This document shows, piece by piece, positions 1 to 4,435 of a DNA stretch of 6,370 nt (positions within the stretch are counted from its first letter, which is position 1; every line of letters begins with the position of its first letter). A model generated the notes under the pieces. That model ran no database searches. It saw only the letters and a program-made list of their open reading frames with translations, and was not told where the DNA came from. This DNA is from an uncultured Thermoanaerobacterales bacterium (lineage in GTDB: Bacteria; Bacillota; Clostridia; Christensenellales; UBA1242), in assembly GCA_900557695.1 (NCBI GenBank), contig USTP01000059.1, forward strand, positions 1-6,370, read 5' to 3'. Position numbers and translations under genes: made by a program.

Positions 1-41
1 GCGTAAGATCGTCGGCAGCGTCAGATGTGTATAAGAGACAG
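1..41 (+). other. Nextera (Tn5) sequencing adapter with i5 index; not genomic
   Basis: Positions 9-41 match the Nextera Read 1 adapter: the TCGTCGGCAGCGTC handle at 9-22, then the 19-bp Tn5 mosaic end at 23-41 (AGATGTGTATAAGAGACAG). Positions 1-8 (GCGTAAGA) sit where the i5 index belongs and equal the index I remember as S517/N517. This is library sequence left after incomplete trimming, and should be masked. The same adapter is at the other end in inverted orientation. Confidence 0.98.
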
Positions 42-42
42 A

Positions 43-444
43 TATATTAAAGACCTACTAACTGAGATTAAAAAATTAGAAAAAAATGGCAAATATATAA
101 TACATTATTATAAAAACACTGCAAGCTACAACAGCTTTGTAGAGGGCAGAATATTAAAATATTTGAGTCAATGTTGCAAATCTGGCTGGTTAAATATTAG
201 CTTAATTAAACACTATAAAGATATTGTAAAAAAGTTTGTTGATGCAACCATTAAGGATAATTTTATGGATGGTTTTGAAAATCTTTCGCACGAGCAGTTG
301 CAAGAATTTCTTAACAAATTACATGCCGCCAAAGACAATGGTATATATGTTCGCAAAGAACTACTATACTTTTATCCAAACGAGATAATTGATTGGATAA
401 ATAAAAAGTATGAAAGTGTTAATAAAGCAGTCAAAGAAAAATAA
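43..444 (+). CDS. 3' fragment of an unrecognised lysine-rich protein (5' end missing)
   Basis: The open frame runs from the adapter junction to a TAA at 442-444, leaving about 133 genomic codons. The only upstream ATG, at 25, lies inside the adapter; the apparent N-terminus MCIRDR is the translated Tn5 mosaic end, so the real start is outside the contig. I do not recognise the family. The visible part is soluble-looking: no membrane span, many Lys, Tyr and Asn residues, a Cys-Cys pair (in LSQCCKSGW), several probable amphipathic helices, and a charged C-terminus ending in KAVKEK. The sequence looks more AT-rich than mnmE further on: a 120-base sample (61-180) has about 26% G+C, against about 43% in a 60-base sample of mnmE (2581-2640). 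This could hint at an accessory or fast-evolving gene. It converges on the VTT gene across an 88-nt gap. That it is coding is likely from the length of the open frame in AT-rich DNA; its function is unknown. Confidence 0.7.
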   Translation, partial: YIKDLLTEIKKLEKNGKYIIHYYKNTASYNSFVEGRILKYLSQCCKSGWLNISLIKHYKDIVKKFVDATIKDNFMDGFENLSHEQLQEFLNKLHAAKDNGIYVRKELLYFYPNEIIDWINKKYESVNKAVKEK

Positions 445-516
445 CCGTTAATTAACCCTGAGTTTCATAAAAAAATTATTTCCATACTGCATAGACAATC
501 TTTTGCAAATTATTTT

Positions 517-545
517 CAACCAAGGTTTTTATTTATGTTTGGTTG
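517..545 (+). terminator. possible weak terminator between convergent genes
   Basis: A 7-bp inverted repeat, CAACCAA (517-523) and TTGGTTG (539-545), encloses a 15-nt loop and is followed on the plus strand by TTTTC. It could end transcription of the gene stopping at 444. The right arm lies inside the last codons of the opposing VTT gene. The long loop, the short stem and the four-base T run make this a weak call. On the minus strand the stem is followed by A-rich sequence, so it does not look like a terminator for the VTT gene. The rest of 445-532 shows only a short palindrome, GTTAATTAAC, at 447-456. Confidence 0.25.
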
Positions 546-1453
546 TTTTCTGCATTGTTTTTTGAATTTCCCTTAGTAGCGCTTTCCGTAGATTTAAGTT
601 TAAAATTTTCTTCCTCGTTTGCCATCGCCTGCTCTTTATCTTCTTTGGACATAGCATAGTTTTCTGTTTTTTCTACACCAGAACCAGCAGCTTGATCTTC
701 CACTTCGCTAGTTTTTTTATTTTTGTCATTTTTCCCAAACGCTTTCGCAAGTTTGTTTGATAAAGCGTTTATACTCTCCTCTATTTTTCGTTCATACTTA
801 ATGCTTAAATAAAATAACAAAACCATTATTAAAATTAAAACTATCCAAACAGGTATGCCCCATCCACTAAAAGGTATTAACGTTCCACTGCCAAGAAAAC
901 AGGTAATCCCTAAGGTTATTGGCCTTGTAATTAAGTTTGTTAAGGCAAAAAATTTAAATTCCATATTAACACAGCCTGCAACTATGCAAAGTATGTCATC
1001 TGGAAAAAAGGGGAAAAGCATCATCAAAAAGTATACATATTTACCCTTTTTTAACCTTTCCTCCCACTTCAAGGCATCGCTTTCTCCAATAACCCAAACG
1101 ACAAGTTTTCTGCCAACTTTCTTTCCTAAAAAATATGCAAAGGCGCTTCCTAGCCAAACTGCAAACAGGCTTAAACCCAAGGTTATCCAAGGCCCAAACA
1201 CCAGTGTACCAGCAATTGTTGTGATTGCTGCAGGCAATGGAACAAAAGTAACTTGTAGAAATTGAATTATTATGAATAAAATATAGCCGTAGGCTCCCCA
1301 AGACAAAATAATTTCTTTCAAAGCCTCGGCACTATCTATTTTATTTATCGCACCCGTTAGTTTTAACGGCAGATAAATTGCAAGCACGAGCAGCAAAAGA
1401 GTTATTATAATAACACTAATTTTTATTATTTTTGTTTTTGTTTCTCTTTTCAT
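533..1453 (-). CDS. TVP38/TMEM64 family (VTT/DedA-like) membrane protein
   Basis: This 306-residue integral membrane protein has a hydrophobic N-terminal span (about 10-31), further spans near 51-75 and 85-110, a reentrant-type segment, and spans near 167-190 and 199-219. The VTT/SNARE-associated domain is seen in VPLPAAITTIAGTLVFGP (71-88), a glycine-rich LGSAFAYFLGKKVGRK stretch (101-116) and the signature FPFFPDDILCIVAG (147-160), followed by NLITRP (173-178). The Arg often found just before the P-x-x-P signature is replaced by Met/Leu here, which I recall in a clostridial subgroup. Relatives are thought to be lipid scramblases or transporters; the substrate here is unknown. Residues 221-306 form a charged, Lys/Glu/Asn-rich and probably disordered cytoplasmic tail. 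The ATG at 1453 precedes the first span well and has no Shine-Dalgarno sequence; a TATAAT lies 7 nt upstream, so the mRNA may be leaderless. It is a separate unit from hsp20, with a terminator between them. Confidence 0.88.
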   Translation of the reverse strand: MKRETKTKIIKISVIIITLLLLVLAIYLPLKLTGAINKIDSAEALKEIILSWGAYGYILFIIIQFLQVTFVPLPAAITTIAGTLVFGPWITLGLSLFAVWLGSAFAYFLGKKVGRKLVVWVIGESDALKWEERLKKGKYVYFLMMLFPFFPDDILCIVAGCVNMEFKFFALTNLITRPITLGITCFLGSGTLIPFSGWGIPVWIVLILIMVLLFYLSIKYERKIEESINALSNKLAKAFGKNDKNKKTSEVEDQAAGSGVEKTENYAMSKEDKEQAMANEEENFKLKSTESATKGNSKNNAENNQT

Positions 1454-1469
1454 TATTTTTATTATACCA
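1454..1469 (-). promoter_or_regulatory. extended -10 promoter for the VTT gene
   Basis: Read on the minus strand, 1469-1461 is TGGTATAAT, a perfect extended -10 (TG-N-TATAAT). It is followed by exactly 7 nt (AAAAATA) and then the ATG at 1453. No good -35 is present at 16-18 bp (only T-rich hexamers around 1483-1490), as is usual for extended -10 promoters. Transcription is expected to start at the ATG or within a base of it, and there is no ribosome-binding sequence. Confidence 0.65.
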
Positions 1470-1518
1470 TATTTTATGCAAACATAAAAAAAATAGTAAA
1501 AACAACTATTTAAAAATT

Positions 1519-1560
1519 AAATAAAAAAGCCACAAGACTTTTACTTGGGCTTTTTTATTT
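1519..1560 (-). terminator. intrinsic terminator of hsp20
   Basis: A 13-bp perfect stem pairs AAATAAAAAAGCC (1519-1531) with GGCTTTTTTATTT (1548-1560). It is extended by CAAG/CTTG (1533-1536 and 1544-1547) after a single bulged A at 1532, and closes on a 7-nt loop (1537-1543). It begins one base after the hsp20 stop codon. On the minus strand the GC-containing core is followed by CTTTTTTATTT, the classic U-tract. The plus strand also has a T-tract, so it could act in both directions, but no plus-strand gene reads into it. Confidence 0.88.
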
Positions 1561-1561
1561 A

Positions 1562-2014
1562 TTACCTAATTTCAATTCTATTATTTGCAGGTTTTTCGTT
1601 CTTTTTAAGAACTGAGATTTGAAGAACACCTTTTTCAAGATGCGCATCAACATCTTCTTTCTTAACATCGCCTACATAGAATGAACGGCTCATTTGACCA
1701 TAACTTCTTTCTCTGCGAATATAGTTTTCTTTTTTATCTTCCTCGCTATAGTTTTTCTCGCGTTTTGCAGTTATAGTTAAATAACCATCACTTAGGTCTA
1801 GAGCTATATCGTTTTTCTCTACTCCTGGCATCTCAACATCAATAATATATTTATCCTTAGTTTCCTTAACATCAGTTTTCATGATGCTATTTATGCCACG
1901 AAATGCCCTCCTGTATAACATTGGTTCGTCAAAAAAGTCGCCAAATGGGTCGAATAGGTTAAGACCATGTTCCTCCCTTTCACTTGGTAATAAGTTAAAT
2001 CTATTATTTCTCAT
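1562..2014 (-). CDS. Hsp20/alpha-crystallin small heat-shock protein
   Basis: This 150-residue ATP-independent holdase keeps unfolding proteins soluble in the cytoplasm until DnaK-type chaperones refold them. The N-terminal region (1-44) is Phe-rich, with FDPFGDFFDEP at 21-31 as in many bacterial Hsp20 proteins. The alpha-crystallin domain spans about 45-137, with DVKETKDKYIIDVEMPGVEKNDI at its start (quoted as 48-70 key residues D, Y, E, P, G) and the conserved A-x-x-x-x-G-V-L motif at 124-131. The C-terminal IEI (147-149) is the I-x-I/V motif that docks into neighbouring subunits for oligomer assembly. I place the start at 2014: AAGGGGAGG lies at 2021-2029 with a 6-nt gap. A longer in-frame reading from the ATG at 2050 would begin directly after the -10 box, upstream of the expected transcript start, so it is rejected. 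The gene is monocistronic, between its own promoter and terminator. Confidence 0.96.
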   Translation of the reverse strand: MRNNRFNLLPSEREEHGLNLFDPFGDFFDEPMLYRRAFRGINSIMKTDVKETKDKYIIDVEMPGVEKNDIALDLSDGYLTITAKREKNYSEEDKKENYIRRERSYGQMSRSFYVGDVKKEDVDAHLEKGVLQISVLKKNEKPANNRIEIR

Positions 2015-2047
2015 AATTTGCCTCCCCTTGCATTTTTTCAATGCAAG
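2015..2047 (-). promoter_or_regulatory. hsp20 5' leader: Shine-Dalgarno with adjacent hairpin
   Basis: On the minus strand, CTTGCATT (2047-2040) and AATGCAAG (2034-2027) form a perfect 8-bp inverted repeat with loop GAAAA. The second arm abuts GGGAGG (2026-2021), the Shine-Dalgarno sequence, which is 6 nt from the ATG at 2014. With the expected transcript start near G2044, at least 5 bp (GCATT/AATGC) would form at the very 5' end of the RNA. Such a 5'-terminal hairpin could stabilise the mRNA or influence ribosome access; which of these applies is inference. Confidence 0.65.
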
Positions 2048-2050
2048 CAT

Positions 2051-2079
2051 ATTATAAATCCGAGTGCTAGCAGTGTCAA
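2051..2079 (-). promoter_or_regulatory. consensus housekeeping-sigma promoter of hsp20
   Basis: On the minus strand, TTGACA (2079-2074) and TATAAT (2056-2051) are both perfect consensus and separated by exactly 17 bp. The predicted start is near 2044, giving a leader of about 30 nt before the ATG at 2014. A promoter this strong on a heat-shock gene implies repression under normal conditions, which agrees with the operator-like sites overlapping it. Confidence 0.9.
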
Positions 2080-2093
2080 ATGTTTAGTGCTAA
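2062..2093 (-). promoter_or_regulatory. CIRCE-like half-sites (candidate HrcA operator) over the hsp20 promoter
   Basis: CIRCE is TTAGCACTC-N9-GAGTGCTAA. On the plus strand, CTAGCAGTG (2067-2075), 9 nt, then TAGTGCTAA (2085-2093) matches its arms at 6/9 and 8/9 positions with exactly the CIRCE spacing; the TAGCA/TGCTA cores are 15 nt apart, as in CIRCE. A further half-site, GAGTGCTAG (2062-2070, 8/9), lies inside the -35/-10 spacer and overlaps the first arm, forming the palindrome TGCTAGCA (2065-2072). The sites cover the -35 box and part of the spacer, a repressor position. HrcA control is plausible but the degeneracy leaves doubt; another repressor may bind. Confidence 0.5.
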
Positions 2094-2118
2094 TTTTTTA
2101 AATTTTTTTAAATTTTTT
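2094..2118 (-). promoter_or_regulatory. helically phased T-tracts (UP-element-like curved DNA) upstream of hsp20
   Basis: Three runs of T, at 2094-2099, 2103-2109 and 2113-2118, are separated by AAA and begin about 9-10 bp apart, close to one helical turn. They start about 15 bp upstream of the hsp20 -35 box. As A-tracts on the transcribed orientation they resemble an UP element or intrinsically bent DNA that can raise RNA polymerase binding. Low-complexity AT sequence is a simpler explanation. Confidence 0.4.
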
Positions 2119-2175
2119 CAATATTTATATTGTAGCCATTAAGTCAGATTTAATACTTGAAAAATTAAGTTAACT

Positions 2176-2200
2176 AAAAATCCTTTTCGCCGCGGTTTTT
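2176..2200 (-). terminator. possible weak terminator downstream of the flavin reductase remnant
   Basis: AAAAA-T-CC (2176-2183) can pair with GGTTTTT (2194-2200) with one bulged base and a 10-nt loop. On the minus strand the stem ends in GGATTTTT, so it could stop transcripts coming from the remnant at 2256-2483. The stem has only two G-C pairs. The rest of 2121-2255 shows no gene and no clear signal beyond small palindromes such as AGTTAACT (2168-2175). Confidence 0.2.
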
Positions 2201-2255
2201 AATAAAGACAAATTCCTATAATAGCTAACCCTTTGCTTCGCAACATACGGAAAAT

Positions 2256-2483
2256 TTATTTTAGCTTAAGTCCCTCTTTAAAGGCATTGCCCACTCTTTT
2301 AGAAACGCTATAGTAACCATGAGTGTATGGGTCGAAAGCAATAGCGTTAAGTTTTTCTATATTAACATTGCCTCTATCAAGCACACTTTCATCTGCCAAA
2401 ACATTAACAACTTTACCAACAACCCCGCAGCCATATTTAGTGCCTTTTAGATTTGCATGAATTTTTAATGAAAGAGTGTGCAA
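2256..2483 (-). pseudogene. remnant of a flavin reductase family gene (C-terminal part only)
   Basis: The frame ends at a TAA (2258-2256) and codes for at most 75-81 residues. Residues from about 20 onward (GVVGKVVNVLADESVLD, then NIEKLNAIAFDPYTHGYY and VGNAFKEGLKLK at the C-terminus) follow the end of the FMN-binding split-barrel flavin reductase family (COG1853 type), as I recall it. Complete members are about 180-190 residues, so the N-terminal half to two thirds, including most of the flavin-binding barrel, is absent. The only start in frame is a TTG at 2483 with no Shine-Dalgarno sequence; a TGA at 2504-2502 closes the frame upstream, and the mnmE promoter begins 9 nt beyond the TTG. A deletion that joined the gene's 3' end to the mnmE promoter explains this best. 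The reading frame is still intact, so the decay may be recent, or a short product may still be made. Family assignment is from memory of its conserved C-terminal pattern. Confidence 0.6.
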
Positions 2484-2491
2484 AAAATATA

Positions 2492-2520
2492 TTGTAATTT
2501 TTCAATAGTTGTATTATAAT
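2492..2520 (+). promoter_or_regulatory. promoter of the mnmE operon, 7 nt from the start codon
   Basis: TTGTAA (2492-2497, 4/6 match to the -35 consensus) and TATAAT (2515-2520, perfect) are separated by 17 bp. Only 7 nt (TCCAAGT) lie between the -10 box and the mnmE ATG at 2528, so transcription should begin at or within a base of the ATG. No Shine-Dalgarno sequence is present. It lies next to the 5' edge of the divergent flavin reductase remnant. Confidence 0.75.
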
Positions 2521-2527
2521 TCCAAGT

Positions 2528-3874
2528 ATGAAAAGTTTGCAAAGCGATACAATAGTTGGAATTTCAACCCCTCTTAGCAGCGGGGCGATTTCTATTGTTC
2601 GAATGTCGGGCGAGAAAGCTATAGAAATAGCAGATAAAGTTTTTGAAAGCACTAAAAGCAATCACCCTTCTAGTTTTGCCCCAAGGATGCTTGTGCTTGG
2701 AACTTTTAAAGCTACAAAATTTAATGAACAAGCGCTTTGCGTTGTGTTTAAAGCTCCAAGCAGCTACACTGGCGAAAATATGGTAGAGTTTCAATGCCAT
2801 GGAGGCGTGCTTATAACTAAGGGCATACTTTCAACGCTAATAGAGAACGGTGCAAGGCTTGCCACCGCTGGAGAGTTTACAAAGCGTGCCTTTTTAAACG
2901 GTAAAATGGCTCTATCAGATGCAGAAGGCATGATGGATATGATAAACGCTCAAAGCGAAGCCGAAATTCGAGCTGGGTATAACCTTTTAACTGGTCAATT
3001 AAGTAAAACTGCTAGTAAAACGCAAAAAGAACTTATAGACCTACTTTCAGAAATAGAGGTTTCTTTCGACTATCCTGAGGAAGACATTGAATATACAACA
3101 AAAAACAAGGTAAAAACTAAGCTTGAAGAGTTAACAAGCTCAATCAACAATGTCCTTAAAAACTCGCAGAACAGCAAGATTATAAAAGAAGGCGTTAATG
3201 TGGTTATTCTTGGCAAGCCAAATGTTGGAAAGTCTAGTTTGCTTAATGCACTTTTAAAAGACGAAAAGGCAATAGTAACAGAAGTTGCTGGAACCACAAG
3301 AGATATAATCGAGGGTTCGTTTTCCATAAATGGGCTCCGCTTCAACCTTTACGACACTGCTGGCATTCACGAAACTACAGATAAAGTAGAAAAAATAGGT
3401 GTAGACAAGGCAAAAAACGCAATTTCTTCTGCAGATATAGTTCTATTTGTTAAAGATAGCGAGCTAACCCAAGAAGATAAAGAAATAAACGAGCTTTTAA
3501 AGGGAAAAGAGCATCTAACTATTATCAATAAAGCCGATAAAACAGGAAATTACAGCTCAAATGATAGCACAATAAGGCTGTCTGCTTTAAAAAAGCAAAA
3601 TATAGAATTGTTAACGAACAAACTCTATGAAATTGCAACTAAAAATATGGCTTCGCAGGGCGGGCTAATTCTTGCAAATGAAAGGCATATTGACGCACTA
3701 AGCAGGGCATATAGGCACCTTAAAGATGCTTTAAAAGCTCTTGATAATTATTCTCTAGATGTTGTTTCTATAGACATAAACCTAGCCTACCGCGCTTTAG
3801 GAGAGATAACGGGAACAACAACAAATGAAGAAATCTTAGATGCTATATTTAGCAAATTTTGTTTGGGTAAATAA
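2528..3874 (+). CDS. mnmE: tRNA modification GTPase MnmE (TrmE)
   Basis: MnmE is a homodimeric GTPase that uses a folate one-carbon donor and works with MnmG to build the 5-(carboxymethyl)aminomethyl group on wobble uridine 34 of tRNAs reading NNA/NNG codons. The 448-residue protein is full length (about 450 is usual). The N-terminal folate-binding domain opens with DTIVGISTPLSSGAISIVR. The G domain, embedded in the helical domain, has G1 GKPNVGKS (229-236, with N232 at the potassium-coordinating position), G2 GTTRD (255-259), G3 DTAG (276-279) and G4 NKAD (334-337). The C-terminus is FCLGK (444-448), keeping the conserved Cys. The ATG at 2528 gives the family's usual N-terminus. It has no Shine-Dalgarno sequence and may be translated from a leaderless mRNA. 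It is the first gene of a cluster, followed after 2 nt by a GNAT gene and then mnmG. Confidence 0.98.
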   Translation: MKSLQSDTIVGISTPLSSGAISIVRMSGEKAIEIADKVFESTKSNHPSSFAPRMLVLGTFKATKFNEQALCVVFKAPSSYTGENMVEFQCHGGVLITKGILSTLIENGARLATAGEFTKRAFLNGKMALSDAEGMMDMINAQSEAEIRAGYNLLTGQLSKTASKTQKELIDLLSEIEVSFDYPEEDIEYTTKNKVKTKLEELTSSINNVLKNSQNSKIIKEGVNVVILGKPNVGKSSLLNALLKDEKAIVTEVAGTTRDIIEGSFSINGLRFNLYDTAGIHETTDKVEKIGVDKAKNAISSADIVLFVKDSELTQEDKEINELLKGKEHLTIINKADKTGNYSSNDSTIRLSALKKQNIELLTNKLYEIATKNMASQGGLILANERHIDALSRAYRHLKDALKALDNYSLDVVSIDINLAYRALGEITGTTTNEEILDAIFSKFCLGK

Positions 3875-3876
3875 AA

Positions 3877-4431
3877 ATGGAAGAACTTATAATAACAAAC
3901 ATGGATATGAACAGCGATTATAAACAAGTTGTTTCATGGGACGAAACCTTCAAAGATAACGAGAGTTATAAAACTATTCGCGAATATATTTTGGAAGATT
4001 TTATATACCACAATCTTGCAGAGGTTATAAAAGTAAACTACGAAGAATATTTTATTGGCGACAACGAAAGGCACTACTGCCTAGCAATTAAAGACAAAGA
4101 TATTGTAGCGGGCTTTATAATAGCAAGTGAGTTCGACCTTCAAACAGACAGCCCTACCCTATTTTTGCAATACATAGTGCTAAACCCTGTTTATCAAGCC
4201 AAAGGGCATGGTGCATCTATTTTGAAACGACTTATATATAATGAGGACAACCTGCTTGAAAAAAATCCAGCGAGCGTGTTCTCATACATTGAAAGGGGCA
4301 ATTTCCCAAGTCAAAAAATATATATTGAGAACGGATTTGGGTTTGAAATTAAAAGAACTGCAGAAGGAAAGCTAACAAACTATTTGCTAGCAGAAAAACA
4401 TATTTTAACAAACGAAGACACTAAAGAGTAG
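3877..4431 (+). CDS. GNAT family N-acetyltransferase between mnmE and mnmG
   Basis: This 184-residue protein has the GNAT fold's two recognisable motifs. Motif A is LQYIVLNPVYQAKGHGASIL, where Q107-A-K-G110-H-G112 is the acetyl-CoA pyrophosphate loop after the beta-4 strand. Motif B is N142-F-P-S-Q-K-I-Y149-I-E-N-G153-F154, the usual N..S..Y...GF pattern. The first 65 residues are acidic and do not match a substrate-specific subfamily that I recognise, so the acceptor (protein, tRNA, amine or drug) is unknown. The ATG lies 2 nt after the mnmE stop; only a weak GGG at 3865-3867 could act as ribosome-binding sequence, so translation is probably coupled to mnmE. Later ATGs at 3901 and 3907 have no better signal. 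The 4-nt gap to mnmG makes co-transcription with the tRNA-modification genes nearly certain, but co-expression alone does not show a shared role. Confidence 0.88.
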   Translation: MEELIITNMDMNSDYKQVVSWDETFKDNESYKTIREYILEDFIYHNLAEVIKVNYEEYFIGDNERHYCLAIKDKDIVAGFIIASEFDLQTDSPTLFLQYIVLNPVYQAKGHGASILKRLIYNEDNLLEKNPASVFSYIERGNFPSQKIYIENGFGFEIKRTAEGKLTNYLLAEKHILTNEDTKE

Positions 4432-4435
4432 AAAC

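Noticed and set aside
445..532. A terminator for the VTT gene on the minus strand
   Set aside because: The only inverted repeat nearby (517-545) is followed on that strand by A-rich sequence, and the T-run further on has no stable stem before it.
855..1301. Open frames of 136 and 86 codons on both strands within the VTT gene
   Set aside because: They are shadows of the VTT coding frame, lack ribosome-binding sequences and give no recognisable protein.
2015..2050. An N-terminal extension of Hsp20 starting at the ATG at 2050
   Set aside because: That ATG lies directly after the TATAAT box and ahead of the expected transcript start; the ATG at 2014 has a strong Shine-Dalgarno at the right distance and a typical Hsp20 N-terminus.
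2194..2222. A plus-strand TATAAT at 2217-2222 as a promoter
   Set aside because: There is no -35 at a suitable distance (GGTTTT at 17 bp) and no plus-strand gene follows until mnmE, which has its own promoter.
2437..2800. Minus-strand open frames overlapping the start of mnmE
   Set aside because: They are antisense shadows of the strongly conserved MnmE N-terminal domain.
3070..3345. Minus-strand 91-codon frame inside mnmE
   Set aside because: It is antisense to the MnmE helical and G-domain region with no start signal or recognisable motif.
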